A DNA stretch of 64,000 bases, taken from positions 1-64,000 of the forward strand of contig DUCH01000382.1 of assembly GCA_012959865.1 (NCBI GenBank), given 5' to 3'. Made by a program: the position numbers and the translations under genes. The stretch comes from Myxococcales bacterium. Lineage in GTDB: Bacteria; Myxococcota_A; UBA9160; UBA4427. The notes beneath the pieces are model-generated. The model had not been told where the DNA came from. It ran no database searches and was given only the letters and a program-made list of their open reading frames with translations. This document shows positions 52,454 to 61,862 of this stretch, piece after piece (position 1 is the first letter of the stretch; every line of letters starts with the position of its first letter).

Positions 52454-53140
52454 CTAGTCGGCTGGAATCCGACTCTCAGACGTTACGGATTCGCTGATCA
52501 CGCGAGAGTTCAGAACCAAGGGCAGGTAGAGGGTCATGTCCATTCGGGTTCTCGACGGCACCGACCGCCCATCGAGATCGTCAAAGAACAATTCCAACTC
52601 CATTTTTTTCATCGCCATTGGAAATGCCGCGATGGTGCCGTGGGAGGAATGAAGGCTGAGATCGCTGGCTGTGAACTCCAGCACACCCTCGAAGTGTCTT
52701 TCCGTTTTCTGTTTGGGGATGACTCTTAGGCGATAGAAGGGCGCGTCACCCCCGAGTTGTTGGGGTAAAAGTTCGAACCGATAGTGCTGATGGCCAGTGG
52801 GGCCGAAGATTCGGAGGGGGGGCTTGCGGTCGCGCTCCTTGGGCTCACACGCCTCGGGCTTGGCGCTCGCGCCGTTTACCGTGCAACTGAGAATCTTGAT
52901 TTGAGGACGCTCTCCGACGTGGGCTAAGACATCTTGCTCCGAAACCGAGGTTTTGCGGACTTTGCCACTGTCGGGATCAAGTTCACGAACGGTCATGGTT
53001 CGGCGAATACGGATATTTGGGTACTTCTCCTCCAACTGGGAGACATGCTGGTAGATTCGGTCGATGGTTTCGCCATCCGTGAGCCCAGCGGCCCCAGCGC
53101 TCCAGAACAGCAAGGGGAGAATGAGGAGCGTTTTCCGCAT
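52454..53140 (-). CDS. Exported protein of unknown function
   Basis: This 228-aa protein has a Sec signal (RKTLLILPLLFWSAGAAG) and a beta-rich mature part: a helix with DRIYQHVSQLEEKYPNIRIRRTMTVRELD, strands HQHYRFELLPQQLGGDAPFYRLRVIPKQKTERHFEGVLEFTASDL and an ending of alternating hydrophobic strands. The pattern recalls LolA/LolB-like outer-membrane carriers but I would not assign it. ATG 53140 is chosen from the signal peptide; the frame is open to 53263. It is 22 bp from the membrane spermidine-synthase-like gene, probably the same operon. Confidence 0.82.
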   Translation of the reverse strand: MRKTLLILPLLFWSAGAAGLTDGETIDRIYQHVSQLEEKYPNIRIRRTMTVRELDPDSGKVRKTSVSEQDVLAHVGERPQIKILSCTVNGASAKPEACEPKERDRKPPLRIFGPTGHQHYRFELLPQQLGGDAPFYRLRVIPKQKTERHFEGVLEFTASDLSLHSSHGTIAAFPMAMKKMELELFFDDLDGRSVPSRTRMDMTLYLPLVLNSRVISESVTSESRIPAD

Positions 53141-53342
53141 TGTTGACTGACTCCTTCCAACGGCAGTTTCGCTGTGAGAGACTAGCGGGTGCAACTGGGT
53201 TGGGGGAAGGCGGCGGCGTGGAACTCGCTCCGAAGCGTCGGCTCGTGTCGGGCCACGGGCCAATCGGGTCCTACTGGTGAAAATCGCTGAATGCGAGACA
53301 ATTCAGACGCCGAAACTTTCCGCAAGGCTTCAAGGAGAACTC

Positions 53343-54959
53343 ATGTTAGAGAGTACGATGCAGGACGCGCCCCTTTCGATTCGCTCGATCTTTGAATTTG
53401 GGCGGCGAGTGTATGCGGACAGCCAGGTGGTCACCTTTGAGGGTGAGAGCTGTCGTAGGGCGAGCTTCGCCGAGGTGGGCGCGCGGGCGGAAAAGCTGGC
53501 CGCCGCTCTGGAGCGTTTGGGCGTGCGGCCCGGCGATCGGGTGGGGACCTTCCAGTGGAATAATCAGGAACATCTCGAGGCATATTTCGCGGTGCCCTGC
53601 ATGGGGGCCGTGCTTCACACCCTCAATATTCGACTCTTTCCCGAGCAACTCAGTTATGTGATCAATCACGCGGAAGATGACGTGATCTTGGTGGATGCAT
53701 CCTTGGTGCCGCTCCTCGCAAAGGTGGTCGACGACTTGAAGAAGCGACCCACTTTCATCCTAGTCGGGGAGGGCGACGCTTCCGCGCTGGGCGAGGTGCT
53801 TCACTATGAGGATTTGCTCGCAGCGGAATCACTCGGCTACTCGTGGCCCGAGATCGAAGAACGGCAAGCGGCGGCCATGTGTTATACGAGCGGGACGACT
53901 GGCAATCCGAAAGGGGTAGTCTACAGCCATCGCTCGAGCGTGTTGCACTCGATGGCGGCGAACTCGGCGGCGACATTCGGACTCTCCCAGACCGATCGCG
54001 CGTTGATGATCGTTCCGATGTTCCACGCGAATGCTTGGGGTCTCCCCCACGCGACATGGCAGGCCGGGGCCGACATGATTCTCCCCGAGAAATTTTTGCA
54101 AGCCGAGCCGCTGTGTCGGCTGATCGCCGAGGAAAGGCCGACCTTCTCGGGCGCTGTCCCGACGGTTTGGAACGAAATTCTTCGCTATTCGGCGGGCAAT
54201 TCCGTCGACTTGTCGAGCCTGCGGATGGTGGTCTGTGGCGGCTCGGCGGTACCCCGAAGTCTGATGGAGGCATTGGAGGAAAAACATGGGGTGCGAATGA
54301 TCCAAGCGTGGGGAATGACCGAGACGAGTCCACTCGCGGCGATCGCCCACCCGCCCAGAGGGCACGACCCCGGGGAAGAGATGGATTGGCGGACACGAAC
54401 CGGTCGCATTTCAGCGGGGGTTGAATTGCGGATTGTCGATGACGAGGGCAAGGAATTGCCCTGGGATGGCGAGTCGGTGGGTGAGATTCAGGTGCGCGGT
54501 CCGTGGATCACGGGCTCCTACTACAAGGATCCGTCGGACGATAAGTTTCAGAATGGCTGGCTTCGAACGGGTGACGTCGCGCACGTGGATTCCCTCGGCT
54601 TTATTCAGATCACGGATCGCGCCAAAGACGTCATCAAATCCGGGGGGGAATGGATTTCCTCGGTCGAACTCGAAAACGAAATCATGGCGCATCCGGAAGT
54701 TGTGGAGGCAGCCGTGGTTGGGGTTCCCGACGAGCGATGGGACGAGCGCCCCATGGCGTGCGTGGTTCTCACGGACGGAGCCAAGGCGGGCGCCGCAGAG
54801 TTGACCGAATTTTTGGCGGCCCGGGTCGCGAAATGGTGGCTTCCCGAGCGTTGGACCTTTATCGATGAGGTACCGAAAACCAGTGTCGGAAAATTCGACA
54901 AGAAGGTGCTCCGGGCGCGGCACGAGAAGGGGGAACTTCGGGTCGAAGGTATTGAGTGA
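53343..54959 (+). CDS. Acyl-CoA ligase (AMP-forming, FadD-like)
   Basis: This is a 538-aa adenylate-forming CoA ligase. Its P-loop is CYTSGTTGNPKGVVYSHRS, A5 motif is GMTETSPL, hinge/A8 segment is GWLRTGDVAHVDSLGFIQITDRAKDVIKSGGEWIS, and the catalytic Lys is in TSVGKFDKK near the C-terminus. It activates a fatty or other carboxylic acid to the acyl-CoA using ATP and CoA. Start 53343 is preceded by AAGGAGAA; the frame is open to 53277. The EthD gene follows on the same strand after 57 bp. Chain-length preference cannot be read. Confidence 0.95.
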   Translation: MLESTMQDAPLSIRSIFEFGRRVYADSQVVTFEGESCRRASFAEVGARAEKLAAALERLGVRPGDRVGTFQWNNQEHLEAYFAVPCMGAVLHTLNIRLFPEQLSYVINHAEDDVILVDASLVPLLAKVVDDLKKRPTFILVGEGDASALGEVLHYEDLLAAESLGYSWPEIEERQAAAMCYTSGTTGNPKGVVYSHRSSVLHSMAANSAATFGLSQTDRALMIVPMFHANAWGLPHATWQAGADMILPEKFLQAEPLCRLIAEERPTFSGAVPTVWNEILRYSAGNSVDLSSLRMVVCGGSAVPRSLMEALEEKHGVRMIQAWGMTETSPLAAIAHPPRGHDPGEEMDWRTRTGRISAGVELRIVDDEGKELPWDGESVGEIQVRGPWITGSYYKDPSDDKFQNGWLRTGDVAHVDSLGFIQITDRAKDVIKSGGEWISSVELENEIMAHPEVVEAAVVGVPDERWDERPMACVVLTDGAKAGAAELTEFLAARVAKWWLPERWTFIDEVPKTSVGKFDKKVLRARHEKGELRVEGIE

Positions 54960-55016
54960 CCGCGGACAGCAAGCGGTGGTTTATTGGACAGTCGATTGGG
55001 CAGGAGGTGAAGTGAG

Positions 55017-55394
55017 ATGATCAAATTGGTCTACTGCGTTCGGCGAAAGGCCGAAATTACGGAGAGCGAGTTTTATCGTTACTGGCTCGAGGAGCACGGC
55101 CCGCTGGTCAAGAGCGTGGCCCATGTCCTGAGGGCTCGGCGCTATGTCCAGAGTCACTCGACGGCGGCTGGGGTCAACGCCAGTCTTTCCGAGGGGCGGG
55201 GATTGGGTGACCCTTTTGACGGCATCACCGAAGTCTGGTGGGAAAGCATCGACGAACTCGTTGCGGGTACGGCGTCGGCCGAGGGTCAAGAAGCGGCAAA
55301 GCGCCTGCAGATCGACGAGTCTCACTTCATCGACTTTGCGGATTCCCGACTATTTCTCACCGAAGAGCACGAGATCTTCGATATCCCAGGTTGA
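55017..55394 (+). CDS. EthD-domain protein
   Basis: This single EthD-type ferredoxin-like domain (125 aa) runs IKLVYCVRRKAEITESEFYRYWLEEHGPLVKSVAHVLRARRYVQSHS, with the W..EHG and RYVQ marks, then DGITEVWWESIDEL and a C-terminal DEHEIFD-type strand (EEHEIFD). A dimer of these would make one barrel, equivalent to the tandem EthD protein at 44.5-45.2 kb. It follows the acyl-CoA ligase and ends 27 bp from the convergent transporter gene. GGAGGTGAAGTGAG precedes its ATG. Confidence 0.92.
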   Translation: MIKLVYCVRRKAEITESEFYRYWLEEHGPLVKSVAHVLRARRYVQSHSTAAGVNASLSEGRGLGDPFDGITEVWWESIDELVAGTASAEGQEAAKRLQIDESHFIDFADSRLFLTEEHEIFDIPG

Positions 55395-55421
55395 ATCCGC
55401 CGGTTGTGTGTCGGGTGTTCG

Positions 55422-56741
55422 CTACAGGATTAGCGCGATCCCGAAGATGACCCCGCAAAAGCTCAGGGCGACGAACGTGTAGCCCATGATTTCTCGAGCA
55501 CCGATTTTGGCGATGGCGAGCACGGGGACCAAAACCAGGGGCTGGATCAAGTTGGTCCATTGATCCCCCATGGCGACAGCCATGGCGACCCGCGGCAGAT
55601 CCGCCCCCACCTGCTGAGCGGCGGCCATCATGAGGGGGCCCTGGACCGCCCATTGGCCACCTCCCGATGGGATAAAAATATTCAGAACCCCTCCCGAGAT
55701 GAAAGCCCATAGCGGGAGGGTGGTGGCACTGGAAAACGACACAAAGAAGTCGATGATCATCGCGACCAGTCCGGAATCGAGCATGATGGCGGCAATGCCC
55801 GCGTAAAAGGGATATTGCAGGAGGAAAGGGACGGCGACCCGGCCACCCTCCACGAGAATTTCGACATAGCGCACGGCCGATCCTGCCAGGGCGAGCCCGG
55901 CGAAGAGAAAACCGAAGTTGAGGATATTGAGTTCAAGGCCCATCTCGCGCAGGAAGAAGTGGTCGAACATATAGACTCCGGCCATGACGACGATGACTCC
56001 GATCAGCCATGGGGAGCTGTCCATGCGCTCGGCTGGGCTCTTGGATCCACTCGCGCCCTCTCGTTGTGGAGTGGTGTCGACGAATCCCGGGCCTTCCATT
56101 TCCTGGATTGCCTCGGGGTCTCGGGGGCGCAGCCACGCCATCAGGACCGGAAGGGTGACGAGAATCGTCATCGCGACGGTGATATTCCACGCTGTAAAGA
56201 GCGTGAGGCTCGTGGGGATCAACCCGATTTGGGACTCGAGAAAATGGCCAGGCGTGGCGACGGCGAGGCCCACCGAACTCGTGAGGCCCTGATGCCAGAT
56301 GACGAATCCGGAGAACGAGGAGGCCACGAGCAGCGGGTAATGAACCCGAATTCCGCCGTCTCGACAGCGCTCGCCGAGGGTTCGCGCCATGATGCCGGCG
56401 GTGACGAGGCTGAGACCCCAGGAAAGCAGCGCGGCGATTCCGGTGATCGCACACGCGGTCATATAGGCCCCTCGCGCCGAGTGGACCCCCTGGGCGATTC
56501 GCCGGAGCCCGCGCTTGACTGGAGGGGTGTTGGCCAACCCGAATCCGAGCAAAAGGGTCAGGGTGATCTGGTTGGTAAAGAGAAGCAGGTTCCAGAATCC
56601 GTTGCCCCAGGACTGGATGGCCGAATTCAGGGGATACCGGGTGATCCCCACGGCGCATAGAAACGTCAGGAGGGTGAGGCCCAGCGCGACCGCGAAGGCA
56701 TCGGGGATCCAGCGGATGAAGAGGGACACGAGTCGGTTCAT
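55422..56741 (-). CDS. Short-chain fatty acid transporter, AtoE family
   Basis: This 439-aa integral membrane protein matches the AtoE short-chain fatty-acid transporter family: RWIPDAFAVALGLTLLTFLCAVG, GFWNLLLFTNQITLTLLLGFGLA, ITGIAALLSWGLSLVTAGI, HYPLLVASSFSGFVIWHQGLTSS, and the family-wide FIPSGGGQWAVQGPLMMAAAQ and MAMGDQWTNLIQPLVLVPVL. About 10-12 helices. It probably imports butyrate-like or other short acids for CoA activation. It lies at the end of the minus-strand run from the metallo-beta-lactamase gene, 30 bp after the nucleoside hydrolase. Confidence 0.93.
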   Translation of the reverse strand: MNRLVSLFIRWIPDAFAVALGLTLLTFLCAVGITRYPLNSAIQSWGNGFWNLLLFTNQITLTLLLGFGLANTPPVKRGLRRIAQGVHSARGAYMTACAITGIAALLSWGLSLVTAGIMARTLGERCRDGGIRVHYPLLVASSFSGFVIWHQGLTSSVGLAVATPGHFLESQIGLIPTSLTLFTAWNITVAMTILVTLPVLMAWLRPRDPEAIQEMEGPGFVDTTPQREGASGSKSPAERMDSSPWLIGVIVVMAGVYMFDHFFLREMGLELNILNFGFLFAGLALAGSAVRYVEILVEGGRVAVPFLLQYPFYAGIAAIMLDSGLVAMIIDFFVSFSSATTLPLWAFISGGVLNIFIPSGGGQWAVQGPLMMAAAQQVGADLPRVAMAVAMGDQWTNLIQPLVLVPVLAIAKIGAREIMGYTFVALSFCGVIFGIALIL

Positions 56742-56771
56742 GGATGCCTTCTTAGGGAATCAGTCGGGGTG

Positions 56772-57671
56772 CTAGAGCCAAGTATTCATCAGATGATCGC
56801 GGAGAGCTTTTGCATCGACGTCCGTGGCCGCTCGCACATTAGCGGCTCCCGACTCGCTCTCGGTCACGGCGCGGTCATCGATTCGGATCCGCCGCTCGGA
56901 AAATGAGCAGAGAGTCTCTTCGACCAGCACGGCAGCGGTGAGGGGATCGTGGAGTGCAACTCGGGGCGTCGGATGGCCGGAATGCCCACGAAGAAATTCG
57001 AGCCAACGCCGACACAGAACCGCGAGTTGCTTGGCCAGTGCATCCCCGCCCGCCAGGCGTTCGACGTCGCCTTCCTCCAGCGCCGTCCGGAAGGTGACTT
57101 CGGCGGGGATTACCCGGGGCAGAACCCCATGCGCCGCGCCGATGACGTGTTGTACGGCGAGAGGGTCACAGAACCAATTCCATTCGGAGATTCCCTCGAT
57201 CATGCCCGGCAACACGATATCGGTGAGTTTTCCGCCCATGATGGCCAGGGGGGGCAAGGAGTGACCGCTGTCCACTAGGGCCCCGAGATTGGAGAGCGGG
57301 CCGATCGCGAGCACGACCTCGGGTCGGGCCGCGGCGAGAGCATCGGCGAGGGTCGCCACTCGCGCCTCGCGGTCGTCCTCGGGATCGGTTCGAAGTCGGG
57401 GCGCCGGGGCCTCGATGATGCCCTGGCCCTCGTGGCCGAACATCAGGCCCTGGCGGCCTGGGGCGAGAGGGGCGCCCAAACCGCTGATGACGGGCACATC
57501 GGGGGCCCCCGCGACTTGCAACAGCGCGCGGGCGATCTCGCTCCGAAGTGTGACATCGCCGAAGACCGTCGAGACCCCGACCAACTCAAAGTCGGGGTGC
57601 CGGAGCACATAGGCCAATGCGAGCGCGTCGTCGACATCGCTGCCGATGTCGGTATCGATCCAGATCCGCAT
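56772..57671 (-). CDS. Inosine-uridine-preferring nucleoside hydrolase family protein
   Basis: This is a 299-aa nucleoside hydrolase: the calcium-binding cluster DTDIGSDVDDALALAYVL at the very N-terminus, VGVSTVFGDVTLRS, VLAIGPLSNLGAL, EWNWFCDPLAVQHVI and the C-terminal ALHDPLTAAVLV with catalytic His. It hydrolyses the N-glycosidic bond of nucleosides to free base plus ribose. The gene follows PhyH by 112 bp on the same strand. Base preference is not readable. Confidence 0.94.
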   Translation of the reverse strand: MRIWIDTDIGSDVDDALALAYVLRHPDFELVGVSTVFGDVTLRSEIARALLQVAGAPDVPVISGLGAPLAPGRQGLMFGHEGQGIIEAPAPRLRTDPEDDREARVATLADALAAARPEVVLAIGPLSNLGALVDSGHSLPPLAIMGGKLTDIVLPGMIEGISEWNWFCDPLAVQHVIGAAHGVLPRVIPAEVTFRTALEEGDVERLAGGDALAKQLAVLCRRWLEFLRGHSGHPTPRVALHDPLTAAVLVEETLCSFSERRIRIDDRAVTESESGAANVRAATDVDAKALRDHLMNTWL

Positions 57672-57783
57672 GGTGGGAGTCTATCCATGCAAGCGAATGA
57701 ATCCAAGCGTTGAGAATCCGTCGAGGGGGGAGCACGCAGCGGATCTCGATGGGGGTCCAGGCCGGTTCCACCGGCTGCGTCCC

Positions 57784-58629
57784 TCAGGCGAAGCCGAGGT
57801 TGGGTGGACGATCGCTCGGCGCCGGCGGAAGATCGTTTTCCTCTCGAGGCCACACGATGGGGGAAACTTTGCCGCGAATGGGCGCATCCACCGCGATTCC
57901 CTGCCGGTCGGGCACGATGTGGGGAATCCCAGCGCGCCGGACGCATCCATCGGCGAAGTAGATGATGCAGTAGACCCGGCGTGTTTTCTGAGTCGAATTG
58001 GCATCCGCCTGATGGACCGTGAGTGAATGGTGGAAAACGACAGAACCCGGTTCGGCTTCAACCCAGATAGGTTGAAGATCGGCAACGGCAGGATCATGGA
58101 CGATATCGTAGGGCTCTCGAAAAAAGTGCGAGATATCGACAAAGCGTTCCAAACCCACCCGATGCGAGCCGGGCAAGTAGGCCATTGCACCTGCGCCTCG
58201 TTGCGAGCCGTCGAATGGAATCCATGCCGTCACTTGGTCGGCCGGTTTTATCGGCCAGAAGGGCCGGTCCTGATGAGCATCGGTTTCACGGCCCCCGGCT
58301 TCCTTGTAGAGGGCCTGATCGTGCCAGATGCGCACCGCATCGGCGCCGAGAAGATCTGCGGCCATCTTTCCGAGATCCGGGTTGAACGTGAAGGCGCGAA
58401 TTTCCGGATCGTCTTCCCAGAGATTGATGCACTGGATGAAACTCTGCTCGTACAGGCTCTTTTCCGCCATGGGACGAGTGTCCGAAGATGTCCGGCCGGC
58501 GACTCCGGTGTCCACGGCGGCGCCGAAGGCCTGCCTTTCATCGTCGCGAAAGAAATTTTCAACGACGAGAAAGCCATCGCGACGGAAGTCTTCAATCTGT
58601 TCTGGAGTCAGGCTGCGTTGGGGGCTCAT
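57784..58629 (-). CDS. Phytanoyl-CoA dioxygenase (PhyH) family protein
   Basis: This is a 281-aa Fe(II)/2-oxoglutarate dioxygenase of the PhyH family. The N-terminus LTPEQIEDFRRDGFLVVENFF is characteristic; iron ligands are HxD in ETDAHQDRPFWPIKP and the distal His in VVFHHSLTVHQADAN, with GAMAYLPGSHRVGL between. The 2OG-binding Arg is likely in RRVYCIIYFADG. Substrates in the family include phytanoyl-CoA, halogenated or hydroxylated natural products. It starts 36 bp after the DUF3604 stop, in the same operon. Confidence 0.93.
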   Translation of the reverse strand: MSPQRSLTPEQIEDFRRDGFLVVENFFRDDERQAFGAAVDTGVAGRTSSDTRPMAEKSLYEQSFIQCINLWEDDPEIRAFTFNPDLGKMAADLLGADAVRIWHDQALYKEAGGRETDAHQDRPFWPIKPADQVTAWIPFDGSQRGAGAMAYLPGSHRVGLERFVDISHFFREPYDIVHDPAVADLQPIWVEAEPGSVVFHHSLTVHQADANSTQKTRRVYCIIYFADGCVRRAGIPHIVPDRQGIAVDAPIRGKVSPIVWPREENDLPPAPSDRPPNLGFA

Positions 58630-58665
58630 TGCGATCCTTTCGGTACTGGAATTCTATCCCGTGTT

Positions 58666-60939
58666 CTATCCGCGTGGCGAGGGGGGGGGGCGGTCGATCC
58701 AGATCGGAGACGACCAAGCGCGCTCTTCGATCGTCTCGAGACAGTCGTCTTGATATGGCGTCAAAGCTTCGCCGCCATGGCAAGGGTTTAGCGCGATGCA
58801 GTTTCCGTTTTCATCTCGGCTGCAGCGAAGGTTCCCGCCATTGATGGCCGGTGTCGGCTCCTGAATCGCTCGGACGTAGTAGACCGTATCCCGCCCCGCT
58901 GCTCTATAGTCCGGGTCGCTGAATTCCACGACGCAGCCCGCCGGGTCGGGCGGGCAGGGCAGGGAGCGCCAGGGATCGTCGATGAGTGTGCTCAGGTCTT
59001 CCCCGTCGCGGACCTGTGGACGGATCCGGACGACCTCAATGCGCGCAATCCGCCTGCGTTCGTCACCCGGCGAGTAGCACTCATTCCGGCAGAGCGCGTG
59101 GAGGCGCTCTACCCCGAGGGCTTCCCGGGCAAATTCCGGGCAGCCGGGCTTTTGCTCCCGCGCCCCAACCGCGCGCACACTAAATTCCGGTGCTTGTTTG
59201 AGCACGACCTCCGAGCCCATGGGGAGCGGGGCCTCGGATCCATCCGGCGGATTCAGCAGGTTGAACCAGAGCAGGATTCGTTCACCGCTCGTGCCGTAGA
59301 CCTCTCGCTTTTGGAGTGCGGTCCAGATGGCCTCACGCCCTCTGCCCCGGGCGTGGACGGCCACCAGTCCTCCGGTGGTCAAAAACGAAGACATTCGTTC
59401 GACGTCCCGGGTTGCGAAGGAGTGGGCGGGTTGTAGGTCCAGGGGGACCGAGTGGGCCGAGGGCGTCTTCGCCTTGCCCAAAAAATCTGGGGCATCAGCC
59501 CGGGGACCCTGGCTCTCGGTCATTTCGCTCCGATTCAGTTCCTTGTAGCCGGTTCCCGGACGGGCGGTGTGGTTATCGCTCGATGCGATGAACCCCATGC
59601 GGGTCGATGCCGGTGGTGAGACATTGAAAACCTTGCGTGCCAGCATGTACTGGGCCGACATGCCGGGTCGATAGTCGAAGGCGGGAAGGAAACAGTCCCG
59701 ACACTGTCCCGAGTCGAGCCAATCCTCCACCGATGCCCCGAGCACTGTGCGAAATCCGGTCTTGCCCGCCGCGGAATGATTGCGTCGGGCCAGAGCGGCG
59801 CGACGGTCGCACTCGGCCAAAGGGCTTCCCTCGCCAAGACAGCGCTCGCGAATGATTTCTCCGGCCCGCCAGCAATTGGGTAGGAAGCCCGAGGGCCCGG
59901 GTTGGGGTTCGGGACAGTAGGATTCGCCGTTCGAACCGAACTTGACTGCAGAGAAAGCGCGGTATTCCTCGGAATTCCCGTGGCCCGAATAGACCTCCAA
60001 GAGAATCTGCCGCTGGGGGTCGTCGTCGGGCCCGCCAATCTGGCCATCCCATGTGGCGCCGGGCGGCGCGGTGTTCCCCCAAGCCGTGCCATGGGGGATC
60101 ACCAGTGCCTCGACCCCCCACTCGTCGAGTTTGTCAAAGAGTTCGCCGGGTGTCCGGGTGGATTCCTTGCAGCCAACGGGGAGGTCTCGCACCCCAATCC
60201 CGCTTGGGCAGGGCGGCACCGACGCGGTTTCTTCGAGGAAGCGGGTGAAATCCAGGGTTCGCCGGTCGCGCATGAGGAGAGCGAGGCCCGCTCGGGCCAG
60301 GGGGGGAAGCGTGACGATATCGCCGTCGGGATGCAGGGCCGCGATGGGGCGCGCGGGGATACTCGCGTCGTCCAGTCCCTTGAGGAGGACGTTCTTGTGT
60401 CCCCAATGGTTGGCAGGGCTCGATCCATCTTGGGTCCACTCCCATCCAAGAAATGCGGTGGTGTCGGGTTCACGCGCCGGGTCGACAGCGTTGCATTGCC
60501 GAATGCTGTCGATGGTTTCCCGCCAGTGCTCTGGGGTCAGGGACTCGGCGTGATCGTTGATCGACCAGAAGTCCAGGGCAGCACAATGCCGGGCAAAATC
60601 GCAGGCATCCGCCGGAGGGTGGGCCCCTTCGCCGGAAACCAGGGGAAGGCTGATGACGAAGGCGTCCGACGAAAACGTAGTGTGTACATGCAGGTCGCCG
60701 AAGAGGATCTCGGTTTCGGCCGCCCCCACCGCGGCGGCGGCCCGGCGTGTGGCGCTGGCCCGTTCGGCGACCACCGCAGCGGGTCGGGCGATGGCGCTGA
60801 CCGTTCCCGGACCCTCGTGCGCGCCAAAGACGCCCCGGCCCAGGAGAACCAATCCTCCTGCCGCCACAAGAGCCAGGGAAACCGTGCCTGCGACGAAGTA
60901 GAGAACGCGACGGAGCAAAAAAGACCTCTTCGGCTTCAC
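58666..60939 (-). CDS. DUF3604 family membrane-anchored protein
   Basis: This is the second DUF3604 protein in the window (about 757 aa), with an N-terminal transmembrane anchor (LLRRVLYFVAGTVSLALVAAGGLVLL) in place of the lipobox of the first. Metal-site motifs appear in order: GDLHVHTTFSSDAFV, DFWSINDHAESL, IPHGTAWG and IASSDNHTARPG. A Cys-rich insertion (CPEPQPGPSGFLPNCW and further pairs) suggests disulfides in an extracytoplasmic domain. GTG 60939 gives a 4-bp overlap (GTGA) with the metallo-beta-lactamase gene; GTG 60945 is an alternative. The end of the gene contains a C10 homopolymer on its sense strand. Confidence 0.9.
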   Translation of the reverse strand: MKPKRSFLLRRVLYFVAGTVSLALVAAGGLVLLGRGVFGAHEGPGTVSAIARPAAVVAERASATRRAAAAVGAAETEILFGDLHVHTTFSSDAFVISLPLVSGEGAHPPADACDFARHCAALDFWSINDHAESLTPEHWRETIDSIRQCNAVDPAREPDTTAFLGWEWTQDGSSPANHWGHKNVLLKGLDDASIPARPIAALHPDGDIVTLPPLARAGLALLMRDRRTLDFTRFLEETASVPPCPSGIGVRDLPVGCKESTRTPGELFDKLDEWGVEALVIPHGTAWGNTAPPGATWDGQIGGPDDDPQRQILLEVYSGHGNSEEYRAFSAVKFGSNGESYCPEPQPGPSGFLPNCWRAGEIIRERCLGEGSPLAECDRRAALARRNHSAAGKTGFRTVLGASVEDWLDSGQCRDCFLPAFDYRPGMSAQYMLARKVFNVSPPASTRMGFIASSDNHTARPGTGYKELNRSEMTESQGPRADAPDFLGKAKTPSAHSVPLDLQPAHSFATRDVERMSSFLTTGGLVAVHARGRGREAIWTALQKREVYGTSGERILLWFNLLNPPDGSEAPLPMGSEVVLKQAPEFSVRAVGAREQKPGCPEFAREALGVERLHALCRNECYSPGDERRRIARIEVVRIRPQVRDGEDLSTLIDDPWRSLPCPPDPAGCVVEFSDPDYRAAGRDTVYYVRAIQEPTPAINGGNLRCSRDENGNCIALNPCHGGEALTPYQDDCLETIEERAWSSPIWIDRPPPSPRG
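58681..58690. repeat. Ten-base G homopolymer near a gene end
   Basis: G10 on the plus strand, C10 in the sense of the DUF3604 gene, in the last codons (Pro-Pro-Pro-Ser-Pro-Arg-Gly). Slippage would only alter the last few residues and the stop position. It is also a likely place for sequencing error. Confidence 0.85.
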
Positions 60940-61862
60940 CGCCACCCAGGGATGGCGGGATCTTCGCCCTGGAGATTCAAGGCTTCTAGATCGTGGGAGA
61001 CGACGACAGTTGCATCCGGAGCCCGGTCCAATTCGCGAAGCCAGGCCCGGAGAATTTTCAGCCGCTCGGGATCCTCGGGAACGATGAGCAGGCTATAGAA
61101 AAAGCTCTTTGCTCGGTCCAACTCCAGTTCGGATCGGCTGTTCGTGATATCTCCCGAAAAGATCCAGAGTCGGTCGCCCACTTGAGCGACAAACACGGTA
61201 CTCCCTGGCGTGTGCCCGCCGGCCGCCACGGCGACCAGGCCCGGAAACCCGGGGATCGGATAAATGGGCCCGCCGGCCAGGCGTTCGAAGCGAACGCAGT
61301 CCGCGTCGAGGAGGAGGGTAAGACCGGGATCGGTGGTGTGATTTTGTTCGTCGGCTTGGAGGGGGACCTGGAAAATCGCGAGTTGCCCGTCCCGAAGAGG
61401 ACAAAGCGAGCGAAGCCCTCCGGTGTGGTCCGAGTGTAGATGCGTGAATCCGGCGCCGGCGACGGTCTGGCTTTCCGCTCCCATCTGCTCCCCCACCGAA
61501 CCGTGGGGCCGAACCGGATCGGCACCGGTCAACCATTCGATGGGTTTGCCGAACTCCACAGCGGCCTCGGGTTCCATGCCCGCGTCGATGATGAAACGCC
61601 GGCCTCCCGGCCACTCGAGAACGAAGGCGGGAAAGGTCATCGACTGCGAGGGGGTGACCGCCTGGGATGCGGTATTGATCGAATAGAGGTGTCGGGGCCC
61701 TTCGCCCGAGGCAACCGCCGTGCGGAGGGCCGCCTCGCTGGGAAGCGCCGGCGAAATCCCCCGAATTTGGAGATGGCCCTCTGTGAGGATTATTCCGAGC
61801 ACGAGGACACCCAGGCAAAACAACGCCAGGGCACTCAGGAGGAGTCTTCGCATCGGGCGCAT
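60936..61862 (-). CDS. Metallo-beta-lactamase-fold hydrolase, exported or membrane-anchored
   Basis: The 308-aa protein has an N-terminal helix (RRLLLSALALFCLGVLVLGIIL) and the MBL metal motif HLHSDH (HxHxDH) in AGFTHLHSDHTGG at about 138-146, with further ligands in AGGHTPGST and WIFSGDITN and a C-terminal VVSHDLEAL. Quorum-quenching lactonases and other small-ester hydrolases share this layout. An active, periplasmic hydrolase is likely; the substrate is unknown. It overlaps the DUF3604 start by 4 bp and is the first gene of the minus-strand run. I choose ATG 61862; ATG 61853 is also possible. Confidence 0.88.
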   Translation of the reverse strand: MRPMRRLLLSALALFCLGVLVLGIILTEGHLQIRGISPALPSEAALRTAVASGEGPRHLYSINTASQAVTPSQSMTFPAFVLEWPGGRRFIIDAGMEPEAAVEFGKPIEWLTGADPVRPHGSVGEQMGAESQTVAGAGFTHLHSDHTGGLRSLCPLRDGQLAIFQVPLQADEQNHTTDPGLTLLLDADCVRFERLAGGPIYPIPGFPGLVAVAAGGHTPGSTVFVAQVGDRLWIFSGDITNSRSELELDRAKSFFYSLLIVPEDPERLKILRAWLRELDRAPDATVVVSHDLEALNLQGEDPAIPGWR

